Source: Bradyrhizobium sp. ORS 285 (GTDB lineage Bacteria; Pseudomonadota; Alphaproteobacteria; Rhizobiales; Xanthobacteraceae). Taken from it: a DNA stretch of 64,000 nt. A model generated the notes under the pieces. It had not been told where the DNA came from and searched no databases. It saw only the letters and a program-made list of their open reading frames with translations. The stretch lies in assembly GCF_900176205.1 (NCBI RefSeq), contig NZ_LT859959.1:1736001-1800000 (forward strand), read 5' to 3'. Shown piece by piece: positions 7,917 to 15,050 of the stretch (position 1 is the stretch's first letter; each line of letters begins with the position of its first letter). The position numbers were made by a program, and so were the translations under genes.

Positions 7917-8375
7917 ATGGCGGACGCAGGCACGACAGAGACTGAGACGTCGGCGGCAGGGCCGGTGATCACGCCCTATGAGCGGATCGGCGGCGCAGTC
8001 GTGGTCGATCGCCTGGTCGAGTCGTTCTACCACCGGATGGATACTTTGCCCGAGGGCAAGACGATCCGCGACATGCACGGCACCCATCTCGGGCCGATCA
8101 AGGTCGTGCTGAAGCGCTATCTCTCGGAATGGCTCGGCGGTCCGAAACTGTACTCCCCCGAGAAGGGCCACCCGCGCCTGCGCCAGCGCCACATGGGTTT
8201 TCCGATCGGCAACGCCGAGCGTGACGCGTGGCTGCTGTGCATGCGCGGCGCGCTCGAGGAGACGGTGGCGGATGAAGCTGCGCGGCAGGATGTCGACGCC
8301 GCGATGACCAAGCTCGCCGACTGGATGCGCAATCAGGCCGGCAACCCGCACGATGCGCGCGCTGCGCGGCCGTGA
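7917..8375 (+). CDS. Group II truncated haemoglobin
   Basis: 152 aa. 2-over-2 globin with FY at the B9-B10 position (Y38), proximal His92 (RHMGFPIG) and the group-II Trp at G8 (W105). Such globins bind O2 or NO tightly. Being last in the nifB operon, it may buffer O2 or detoxify NO for nitrogenase (inference). Start at the ATG 7917 rather than the TTG at 7914. No terminator is obvious before the repeats that follow. Confidence 0.88.
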   Translation: MADAGTTETETSAAGPVITPYERIGGAVVVDRLVESFYHRMDTLPEGKTIRDMHGTHLGPIKVVLKRYLSEWLGGPKLYSPEKGHPRLRQRHMGFPIGNAERDAWLLCMRGALEETVADEAARQDVDAAMTKLADWMRNQAGNPHDARAARP

Positions 8376-8437
8376 GCAGAATGGTTCGCGCCGGACTAGC
8401 ACGATCTTTGAAAGTTTGAGCGACGATGCAAGTGAAT

Positions 8438-8620
8438 GCGCCCTCTCCCCCAAGGCGAAGCGAAGCGTCGCCAGGGTGGAAGAGGGCATGTAGGACAGCG
8501 CGTCGGACCCGGTTGCGTGAGGGGTTTCTATCCACGAGCGCGACTCGCGGAGAGGACCCCTCACCCAAGCAAGTTCGCGGAGGGGCTGCCGATGCCCTCT
8601 CCCACAAGGGGAGAGGGCGC
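8438..8620. repeat. Intergenic repeat element A with terminal inverted repeats
   Basis: GCGCCCTCTCCC (8438-8449) is matched by its exact reverse complement at 8609-8620, and the interior has further CCCTC/GAGGG blocks (CACCCAAG, CTCTCCCACAAGGGGAGAG). No protein is encoded. This type of CCCTCTCCC...GGGAGAGGG element is a frequent non-coding repeat in rhizobial genomes. It may fold when transcribed and could end or protect the nifB operon mRNA. Confidence 0.65.
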
Positions 8621-8680
8621 TGTATCGGGCAGCGTTACGTGGTTGCTCCGTTTGATCAGTCGATCTTTAACCTCAATCTG

Positions 8681-8806
8681 TAGGGTGGGCAAAGCGAAGC
8701 GTGCCCACCGCCGCTTGATCAACAAATACCGCCGTCGGTGCGGTGGGCACGGCGCGCATGGGGCGGTGCTAACTTAAAACGGTCTGTGGCGCCTTTGCCC
8801 ACCCTA
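8681..8806. repeat. Intergenic repeat element B (nested inverted repeats)
   Basis: Outer arms TAGGGTGGGCAAAG (8681-8694) and exact reverse complement (8793-8806) enclose inner arms CGTGCCCACCGC (8700-8711) and its reverse complement (8740-8751). The 'GGGTGGGCAAAGCGAAGCGTGCCCACC' theme is a common Bradyrhizobium intergenic repeat as I recall. Together with element A it fills the 442-bp gap between the globin gene and the convergent minus-strand operon; I see no gene in it. Confidence 0.75.
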
Positions 8807-8817
8807 CGGGACTTCAA

Positions 8818-9060
8818 CTAATACAACGGCACTCCGAAGAAATTCTCGTCGTCGCCGCCCCAGGCGCGGTGCAAGGCCAGCGCGTTCTGCCATTGCGCCA
8901 TCTCGGTCTCGCTGGCATTGCGGTGGGTGATCTTGCCGTCCGGCATCTCGGCGAGCAGATAGGTCTTGCCGTTGCGGATGAAGCGGTTGAGGTCCTTGGT
9001 ATCGTTGGGCCGCACCACGCAGCGCGGCCGTTCGTCGATCAGGATGGTCGTTGGCAGCAT
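8818..9060 (-). CDS. Hypothetical small protein at the end of the minus-strand nif unit
   Basis: 80 aa, start ATG at 9060. Contains ILIDERPRCVVRPNDTKDLNRF and a W-rich C-terminus; no recognised domain. It is the last gene of the minus-strand unit that starts at 10819, 25 bp after the DLH-like gene, and ends 11 bp before repeat element B. Confidence 0.65.
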   Translation of the reverse strand: MLPTTILIDERPRCVVRPNDTKDLNRFIRNGKTYLLAEMPDGKITHRNASETEMAQWQNALALHRAWGGDDENFFGVPLY

Positions 9061-9085
9061 CGCGTGGCCTCACTGCACCGGATTG

Positions 9086-9841
9086 TCAATCAGCCGGAGG
9101 TCCCATGTCGTCGTCGGCCTTCTTCTTCTTTTTCTTGTCGACCTTGGCGAGCGCATAGGCGCCGGCGTTCTTCAAGGTGATCGGTGGCTGGCCGACGACG
9201 TATTGCGAGATCCAGGCGAGCGTTCGCTCCTGCGCCAGCGCAGCGGCCGTCTCATCATAGGTATCGCCCTCGGCGTCGAAGTCGTGGGCGGCATTGGGAT
9301 AGGAGAAGGCGCTGACCTCGGGGTGGTCGGCGCGGAACATGCTCACGGCCGGGAACGGCACGACGGCGTCGGCTTCACCGAAGTGCAGCAGGGTCGGGAC
9401 CTTGCGCTTGGCACCGGCGGCGTCGACGACGCCGGTCGCATAGTAGCTGACGGCGCAGGCGAGCCCGGACACCCGGTTCGCAGCGCTATAGGCGAGGCCA
9501 CCGCCGGCGCCGTAGCCGACCACGGCCACCTTGCCGCACTCCTTGACGCTGTCGACGGTGGACTGGATTTCGGCGAGCAGCGGAGCGACCGGATCCTGTG
9601 TGGCTGGCGGCGGCTCGCCGTCGGCCGGGGCCTCGACCGCCGCCGGAGGCGACAGCTCCGGTGCGATCACGACATAGCCGCTCGCGGCAAAGGCGTTGGC
9701 GACCTTGCGGACCTTGCTGCTGCCGTTGCCGTCCGGCAGTACGACGATAGCGCCCTTGGGCGTGTCGGCCGGATCGGCGCGGAACGCCTGGAACGTGTGC
9801 CCGTCGTTGGCGGTGAGCTTGATGGTGCTCTCGGTAGCCAT
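9086..9841 (-). CDS. Dienelactone-hydrolase-fold protein lacking the nucleophile
   Basis: 251 aa. Alpha/beta hydrolase of the dienelactone hydrolase family. The nucleophile elbow, normally G-x-C/S-x-G-G, reads G109-Y-G111-A-G-G, so the catalytic Cys/Ser is Gly; the acid (D158 in FGEADAVVP) and His (H186 in NAAHDF) are kept. A six-lysine run lies near the C-terminus (about 236-241). It is in the minus-strand unit with sufT and the TPR paralogue under a sigma54 promoter, so probably induced with nitrogen fixation. Hydrolase activity is doubtful. Confidence 0.85.
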   Translation of the reverse strand: MATESTIKLTANDGHTFQAFRADPADTPKGAIVVLPDGNGSSKVRKVANAFAASGYVVIAPELSPPAAVEAPADGEPPPATQDPVAPLLAEIQSTVDSVKECGKVAVVGYGAGGGLAYSAANRVSGLACAVSYYATGVVDAAGAKRKVPTLLHFGEADAVVPFPAVSMFRADHPEVSAFSYPNAAHDFDAEGDTYDETAAALAQERTLAWISQYVVGQPPITLKNAGAYALAKVDKKKKKKADDDMGPPAD

Positions 9842-9877
9842 GTGATGCTCCTGCGTCGTTGGCGCGGTTTGCGCGCG

Positions 9878-10240
9878 TTACAACAAGCCCAGCTCCAGGG
9901 CGGTCTCTTCGGACATCCGCGACTTGTCCCACGGCGGCTCGAACACCAGCGTGACCTTGACGGAGACGACACCGTCGACGGCCTGCACGGCGTCCTCCAC
10001 CATGCGGACGATCTCGCTTGCGACCGGGCAGCCCGGCGCCGTCAGCGTCATGTCGATCTCGACCGCGCCGCCGCCCTCATGCGCGATGCGATAGACCAGA
10101 CCGAGGTCGTAAACGTTGACCGGAATTTCCGGGTCGTACACCGTCCGCAGCGCGGCGATCACGCTCTCGGCGGCCGTCTGGGAGCCGGTCGCCAGGGCGC
10201 TCTGCGACGGGGAGGGGGGAGCGGCGTGCATGCTCATCAT
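9878..10240 (-). CDS. SufT/MIP18-family Fe-S assembly protein (DUF59)
   Basis: 120 aa. The DUF59 core is clear: VYDPEIPVNVYDLGLVYRI, then LTAPGCPVASEI with the conserved Cys, and VKVTLVFEPPWDKSRMSEE at the C-terminus. SufT/PaaD/MIP18 proteins help mature Fe-S proteins. ATGs at 10240, 10237 and 10231 are all possible starts. Located in the same minus-strand unit as the TPR paralogue (87 bp gap), suggesting a nitrogen-fixation-specific Fe-S factor. Confidence 0.9.
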   Translation of the reverse strand: MMSMHAAPPSPSQSALATGSQTAAESVIAALRTVYDPEIPVNVYDLGLVYRIAHEGGGAVEIDMTLTAPGCPVASEIVRMVEDAVQAVDGVVSVKVTLVFEPPWDKSRMSEETALELGLL

Positions 10241-10327
10241 GCGTTGGGTCCTCTCATGGTCCTGGTTCGCACCGGGGGATAGTCGTTGAATGTCGTGTCG
10301 AGATGGCGCTGAAGATGCTGCATGGCC

Positions 10328-10819
10328 TCACTCCGCGCCGAGTCCGTCGGCGAGCGCGGCCACGACTGGCCATCCAACGGCGCCGGACGGATCGAGCTGG
10401 CGCAGCGCAGCCAGCATGTCGGCCGCGCTCTCCGGATCGTTCTTGCGCAGGTGGATGAAGGCGAGCGCCTTCAGCGTGTAGAGGGCGAAGCGGCCGGCGC
10501 CATCAGGCAGCCGCTCATGCGGCACCCATTGACGCCAATCCGAGGACCAGCCGGCCTGGCGCGCAGCCTCAATGAGGCCGAGCTCGGCAACGGCCTTGGC
10601 CTCGTCGAGGTGGCCTTGATAAGTGTGAATCTTATAGAGACAGAAATAGGTCGGCAGCTCCTGTGGCGCGGCCGCCAGCGCCTGGCGAAACAGCCGGTCT
10701 GCGCGGGCATGATCGCGGCGATAGGCAGCTACGCCCTGCTGCAGCAGCGCGTCGATCTCCTCGGGAAGATCGCCGAAGTTGATCGTGTCGGGTTCGCTGA
10801 CGAGTTCGAGCATCTGCAT
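10328..10819 (-). CDS. TPR protein, paralogue of the nifB-operon TPR gene
   Basis: 163 aa. Similar in order and motif to the protein at 3086-3619: LLxxG...RADRLFRQAL, PTYFCLYKIHTYQGHLDEA, then DWRQWVPHE...GRFALYTLKALAFIHLR (compare HWRDVRPEH...PRFFMFTLKGYAYLQMR). It is the first gene behind the minus-strand sigma54 promoter at 10838-10853; the predicted transcription start is about 7 nt before the ATG, so the leader is very short. Function unknown; a scaffold in Fe-S or nitrogenase maturation is a fair guess. Confidence 0.85.
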   Translation of the reverse strand: MQMLELVSEPDTINFGDLPEEIDALLQQGVAAYRRDHARADRLFRQALAAAPQELPTYFCLYKIHTYQGHLDEAKAVAELGLIEAARQAGWSSDWRQWVPHERLPDGAGRFALYTLKALAFIHLRKNDPESAADMLAALRQLDPSGAVGWPVVAALADGLGAE

Positions 10820-10837
10820 TGACCTCGATCAAATCAT

Positions 10838-10853
10838 TGCAAGACGCGGACCG
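10838..10853 (-). promoter_or_regulatory. Sigma54 promoter for the TPR-sufT unit
   Basis: Minus-strand reading CGGTCCGCGTCTTGCA: GG and GC exactly 10 nt apart with a perfect TTGCA -12 element. The -24 element is weaker (CGGTCCG). A TGT-N10-ACG site lies about 103 bp upstream. Confidence 0.7.
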
Positions 10854-10955
10854 TTTTTGCGGTGGTGCAGCAGAGGCCGTCATCGCCGCGAAGCCGGCGA
10901 AAACGCGCGGGCATGTTGGATTTTGAAGGCCTTGCCTCGGTCGCATCGTCGTCCT

Positions 10956-10971
10956 TGTCGCAAAGCCGACG
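10956..10971 (+). promoter_or_regulatory. Degenerate NifA site between divergent sigma54 promoters
   Basis: TGT-N10-ACG (one mismatch to TGT-N10-ACA). It lies 62 bp from the bolA promoter and 103 bp from the TPR promoter, so it could serve both. The same ACG variant occurs before fixA at 18232. Confidence 0.5.
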
Positions 10972-11032
10972 TGCCCGTCGTCAATTCAGCGCTCGAGCAA
11001 CGCCGGCACAGCGCTGACGACCCGCAAATGGC

Positions 11033-11048
11033 TGGTTCGGAGCTTGCA
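11033..11048 (+). promoter_or_regulatory. Sigma54 promoter of the bolA-grx-fdx operon
   Basis: TGGTTCGGAGCTTGCA: GG-N10-GC spacing, TTGCA at -12, TGG at -24. Predicted start near 11059, about 24 nt before the bolA ATG. Confidence 0.75.
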
Positions 11049-11082
11049 TGACGCTGTCATCAATCCAGCGGGAGACACAGCG

Positions 11083-11316
11083 ATGGCGATGGCAGCAACT
11101 GATATTGAACGTCTGATCAAGGAGGCGTTCCCGGATGCAGTCGTCGTGATCGAGGATCTGGCCGGTGATGGCGACCATTATTCGGCGCGCGTCACCTCGC
11201 AGGCTTTCGCCGGGAAGAGCCGGGTGCAGCAGCATCAGATGGTCTATTCGGCCCTCAAGGGGCAGATGGGCGGCGTGTTGCATGCGCTGGCGCTCGAGAC
11301 GTCATTGCCGAAATGA
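11083..11316 (+). CDS. bolA: BolA-family protein
   Basis: 77 aa from the ATG at 11083 (GGAGA upstream; 11089 also possible). BolA class-II KH-like fold with the typical [26 protein letters not shown] and [11 protein letters not shown] segments and the conserved His in that loop. BolA proteins pair with monothiol glutaredoxins to bind [2Fe-2S] clusters; the next gene is one. First gene of a sigma54-controlled trio. Confidence 0.93.
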   Translation: MAMAATDIERLIKEAFPDAVVVIEDLAGDGDHYSARVTSQAFAGKSRVQQHQMVYSALKGQMGGVLHALALETSLPK

Positions 11317-11356
11317 TCGCTGCCGCGACACCTCCAGGGACGAAAGGACAACATCA

Positions 11357-11686
11357 ATGTCGACATCCGAACGCATTCAGAAGCTGATCGACAGCAATGA
11401 CATCGTTCTCTTCATGAAGGGCGTGCCGGCGGCGCCGCAATGCGGCTTCTCCGCAGCGGTGGCGCAGATCCTCGCCAAGCTCGACGTGCCCTATGAGAGC
11501 GTCAACGTGCTGGCCGATCCCTTCATCCAAGAGGGCATCAAGGAATTCTCCAATTGGCCGACCATTCCCCAGCTCTATGTGAAGGGCGAATTCGTCGGCG
11601 GCTGCGATATCGTGCGCGAGATGTTCCAGGCCGGCGAGCTTGCAACGCTCTTGACCGACAAGGGCATCAAGGCGGCCGCATCATGA
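11357..11686 (+). CDS. grxD: Monothiol glutaredoxin (Grx4/GrxD family, CGFS)
   Basis: 109 aa. CGFS active site at C29 (PQCGFSAAV), KGVP loop, [19 protein letters not shown] for glutathione binding. Carries and transfers [2Fe-2S] clusters with BolA. ATG at 11357 with AAAGGA upstream; earlier in-frame codons lie inside bolA. Its TGA overlaps the ATG of the next gene. A copy under nif control points to a cluster-delivery role during nitrogenase assembly. Confidence 0.93.
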   Translation: MSTSERIQKLIDSNDIVLFMKGVPAAPQCGFSAAVAQILAKLDVPYESVNVLADPFIQEGIKEFSNWPTIPQLYVKGEFVGGCDIVREMFQAGELATLLTDKGIKAAAS

Positions 11687-12045
11687 GCGATGGTGGTGTC
11701 GCAGAGGCGGAAGACGATTTCGAGATTCCGCAGCTCTACAAATATCACGCCTTCGTCTGCCTGACGCAGCGTCCGCCGGGACATCCGCGCGGCAGCTGCG
11801 GCGCGCTCGGTGTGCAGCCGCTGTGGGACCGGCTGACCAAGACCATCGAGGCGCAGCGGCTGACGGATGTCGGCGTCACCGCCGCCGGCTGCTTCGGCTT
11901 CTGCAGCGCCGGGCCGATGATGGTGGTCTATCCCGACGGCATCTGGTATCGGCCGACCAAGCCCGAGGACATCGACGAGATCGTCGAATCCCACTTCAAG
12001 CAGGGCAAGCGCGTCGACCGTCTGGTGATGGTGCTGAAGCGCTGA
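11683..12045 (+). CDS. Thioredoxin-fold [2Fe-2S] ferredoxin
   Basis: 120 aa. Ligands C26-x12-C39-x30-C70-x3-C74 ([14 protein letters not shown] and CFGFC), the pattern of the thioredoxin-like [2Fe-2S] ferredoxins related to Azotobacter and Clostridium proteins and NuoE. Translationally coupled to the glutaredoxin (ATGA overlap). Likely an electron carrier or cluster acceptor in the nif system. Confidence 0.9.
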   Translation: MSDGGVAEAEDDFEIPQLYKYHAFVCLTQRPPGHPRGSCGALGVQPLWDRLTKTIEAQRLTDVGVTAAGCFGFCSAGPMMVVYPDGIWYRPTKPEDIDEIVESHFKQGKRVDRLVMVLKR

Positions 12046-12053
12046 AGTTTTGA

Positions 12054-12078
12054 CCGGAGCCGCTCAGCGCGGCTCCGG
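12054..12078. terminator. Hairpin between convergent fdx and NifO-like genes
   Basis: A perfect 10-bp stem (12054-12063 with 12069-12078, loop TCAGC) lies 8 bp past the ferredoxin stop and overlaps the stop codon of the convergent gene. No T tract follows on either strand, so if it ends transcription it is not a classic intrinsic terminator. Confidence 0.4.
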
Positions 12079-12480
12079 GCAGGGCGACGCATAGGGCCGC
12101 GTGCAGCCCTGGACGTCGTCGAGATCATCCTCCCCCTGCAGCAGTGACAGCACCGGCTCGCGGTCGAAGCCCGCGCAGCACTGGCCGCCGGCCTCGATCA
12201 GCGGACGGCGGATCAGCAGCGGATCTTCCAGCATCAGATCGATCGCCGCGACGGCCTCGATCGCCTCCGGCTCGATCTCGCCTGACTTGACGCGCGGCGA
12301 GGCCGGGTTGAACCAGGACCACACCGGCGTCCCGGCGAAGTAGGCGCGCAGCCGCTCGCCGGTCCACGGTTCGGTCAGCAGATTCCTGGCCTCGACCTCA
12401 TGGCCGGCGCGGGTCAGCATCAGCTTCTGCCGGGCGTTGGTGCCGCAGCCCGGCTTCTCGTAGAACACGACGGTGGTCAC
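12064..12480 (-). CDS. Nitrogenase-associated ArsC-like protein (NifO type)
   Basis: 138 aa from the GTG at 12480, one base after the stop of the upstream receiver gene (TGA-C-GTG); a longer reading would run through that gene. Arsenate-reductase/thioredoxin fold with FYEKPGCGTNARQ (Cys12) and NPASPRVKSGE, matching the nitrogenase-associated ArsC family (NifO). NifO is linked to molybdenum or cofactor use in Azotobacter. It shares the nifH regulatory region through the divergent transcript. Confidence 0.85.
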   Translation of the reverse strand: MTTVVFYEKPGCGTNARQKLMLTRAGHEVEARNLLTEPWTGERLRAYFAGTPVWSWFNPASPRVKSGEIEPEAIEAVAAIDLMLEDPLLIRRPLIEAGGQCCAGFDREPVLSLLQGEDDLDDVQGCTRPYASPCPEPR

Positions 12481-12481
12481 G

Positions 12482-12913
12482 TCAGAACCCGCCGAGCTGG
12501 ACCAGCTGCGCGCCGCCGGCGCGGCCGAGAATGGTGTCGACCTTCTTGCGCACCGACTCGATGGTGAGCGGCTTGACCACCGCGCCATGTGCGCCCGCCT
12601 TCAACCCTTCGATGGCGATCGCCTCGTCGGCCTTCGCGGTCACGATCAGGATCCGCACGCCCTTGAACTTGGCGGCGATCTCGCGCACCAGCTCGGGCCC
12701 GCGCTGCTTCAGGAAGGACACGCCGAGCAGCACCACGTTCGGCGCCAGCCAGTCGACGCCTTTCTCATAAGCTTCTTCCGGCGTCGCCAGCTCATGAGTT
12801 TCGATCTCATCGTGCAGCATGAACTGCAGGGCGGCGCGGGTGATCTCGTCGTCATCGATCACGAACACGCGCCGCTGGTCCACCGCTTTCGCCGTTTCAA
12901 CTCCGATCTGCAT
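12482..12913 (-). CDS. Atypical receiver-domain protein lacking the phospho-acceptor Asp
   Basis: 143 aa from the ATG at 12913, which has GGAGG 6 nt upstream; the longer frame from 13186 covers the nifH regulatory sites. A stand-alone CheY-like domain: acidic pocket D20-D22 (VIDDDE), Thr92 (IVTAKAD) and Lys114 (VVKPL) are kept, but the phospho-acceptor place (VVLLD in normal receivers) is VVLLG with Gly64. No output domain. Divergent from nifH with its own sigma54-like promoter, followed by the NifO-like gene. Probably signals by binding, not by phosphorylation. Confidence 0.85.
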   Translation of the reverse strand: MQIGVETAKAVDQRRVFVIDDDEITRAALQFMLHDEIETHELATPEEAYEKGVDWLAPNVVLLGVSFLKQRGPELVREIAAKFKGVRILIVTAKADEAIAIEGLKAGAHGAVVKPLTIESVRKKVDTILGRAGGAQLVQLGGF

Positions 12914-12970
12914 CAGCATCCTCCTCAAATCTTCGCAAGATCCTTGGCCGCAAGGCTGCGATGAGGATCT

Positions 12971-12986
12971 AGCAAATCCCGTTCCG
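12971..12986 (-). promoter_or_regulatory. Sigma54 promoter of the receiver/NifO-like operon
   Basis: Minus-strand reading CGGAACGGGATTTGCT: GG-N10-GC spacing, TTGCT at -12, and CGGAACG at -24. The NifA sites at 13017 and 13069 lie 31 and 83 bp upstream of it. Confidence 0.65.
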
Positions 12987-13016
12987 GCTCGGATTCCGCA
13001 GGAAAACAGCCGCTCT

Positions 13017-13032
13017 TGTGTCGTTTCGGACA
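13017..13032 (+). promoter_or_regulatory. NifA site 1, shared by nifH and the receiver gene
   Basis: Perfect TGT-N10-ACA (TGTGTCGTTTCGGACA), 122 bp upstream of the nifH -24 element. Confidence 0.85.
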
Positions 13033-13068
13033 GCGGGGCGCCGCGTCCGATCTTGCGAAGCGTTCCGA

Positions 13069-13084
13069 TGTCGGGTTTGCAACA
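13069..13084 (+). promoter_or_regulatory. NifA site 2, shared by nifH and the receiver gene
   Basis: Perfect TGT-N10-ACA (TGTCGGGTTTGCAACA), 70 bp upstream of the nifH -24 element and 83 bp from the divergent promoter. Centres of sites 1 and 2 are 52 bp apart, close to five helical turns. Confidence 0.85.
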
Positions 13085-13153
13085 AGCCGCCATGATCGCG
13101 GGATTGTGCTTCATCTCCTTCAAATCATGATCGTTTTCGCTCGCCTCCGGCGA

Positions 13154-13169
13154 TGGCACAGCCGTTGCA
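13154..13169 (+). promoter_or_regulatory. Sigma54 promoter of nifH
   Basis: TGGCACAGCCGTTGCA: perfect TGGCAC at -24 and TTGCA at -12. Predicted start about 13180, giving a leader of about 155 nt before the nifH ATG. Confidence 0.92.
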
Positions 13170-13245
13170 AAACTCCGTTTAGGCAATGGTTGAGGGCTGA
13201 GTGCACGCCGACGCTTCGGACGAGCGATGCTCTCCTTCCCAATAA

Positions 13246-14223
<978 letters not shown>

Positions 14224-14231
14224 GCAGTCTT

Positions 14232-14274
14232 GGTACCGGCCTTCCTCCCGTCGGAAGGCCGGTACCTCTTCTTC
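14232..14274 (+). terminator. Strong terminator after nifH
   Basis: A perfect 14-bp stem (14232-14245 with 14253-14266, 7-nt loop) is followed by TCTTCTTC. It should isolate nifH from nifQ or stabilise the nifH mRNA 3' end. Confidence 0.85.
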
Positions 14275-14307
14275 GAACTCTCATCGGCCTCGATAGGAGA
14301 TCGCGCC

Positions 14308-15033
14308 ATGACCATCGCAATCGTCGATACGTCGCATGCCGCCGCGGTGAACCTGCAAGCACCGCTCGCCTTCGAGGACGACAAGCGGCATCGTGGCCGG
14401 CAGATCTACCGCCTGCTGACAGGCAACGACCCCGCTGAGGCGGTGATCGACGACGACTTCAACTTCGACCGCCATGTGATCGCATCGATCCTGGCGGTGT
14501 CGGCGATGGAGCATGGTGTGCTCGCGGAGCGCGCGGGGCTTTCGACCGTCGAGCTGATTGCGCTGCTGGCGCAGCTGTTTCCCGCCGCGGCGATCGATTC
14601 CACTTGGCTGCCGATCAACGGCGCCGCTCCAGCGCCCGATGACGACGAGATCGCGATGGTACGCGATCTGCTCACGGCGCAGCGCTCGACTGATGGCGAC
14701 GTCAGCCGCTGGCTCGCGGCGATGGTCGCGCGCCGCGCGATGGAGCCAAACCATCTCTGGGAAGATCTCGGCCTGCGCGAGCGCTCCGAATTGTCGCGGC
14801 TGCTGATGCGCCATTTCGCGCCGCTGGCCAGCCGCAACACGAGAAACATGCGCTGGAAGCGCTTCTTCTACCGCATGCTGTGCGAGGACGACGGCTTCGT
14901 CATGTGCACGACGCCGGTCTGCACGCAGTGCAACGATTTTGCGCTCTGCTTCGGCGAGGAGAGCGGCGAGAGCCGGATGGCGGAGCGGCGCCGCGAGGTG
15001 GCGCTGCAGGAGGCGGCCAGCGCCGCGATGTGA
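14308..15033 (+). CDS. nifQ: NifQ, molybdenum donor for FeMo-co synthesis
   Basis: 241 aa from the ATG at 14308 (TAGGAGA upstream). The NifQ signature C200-x4-C205-x2-C208-x5-C214 is intact; it holds a Mo-Fe-S cluster that gives molybdenum to NifEN/NifH. No sigma54 sequence is visible in the 84 bp after nifH, so it may depend on read-through past the nifH hairpin. The Irr-like gene follows by 17 bp. Confidence 0.96.
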   Translation: MTIAIVDTSHAAAVNLQAPLAFEDDKRHRGRQIYRLLTGNDPAEAVIDDDFNFDRHVIASILAVSAMEHGVLAERAGLSTVELIALLAQLFPAAAIDSTWLPINGAAPAPDDDEIAMVRDLLTAQRSTDGDVSRWLAAMVARRAMEPNHLWEDLGLRERSELSRLLMRHFAPLASRNTRNMRWKRFFYRMLCEDDGFVMCTTPVCTQCNDFALCFGEESGESRMAERRREVALQEAASAAM

Positions 15034-15050
15034 GTTCGAGGACTGCGACG

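Noticed and set aside
10819..10832. TTGACCTCGATCAA, a FixK-like dyad at the TPR gene start
   Set aside because: It overlaps the start codon and is downstream of the sigma54 promoter, so it cannot act at the usual -40 position; kept only as a possible chance match.
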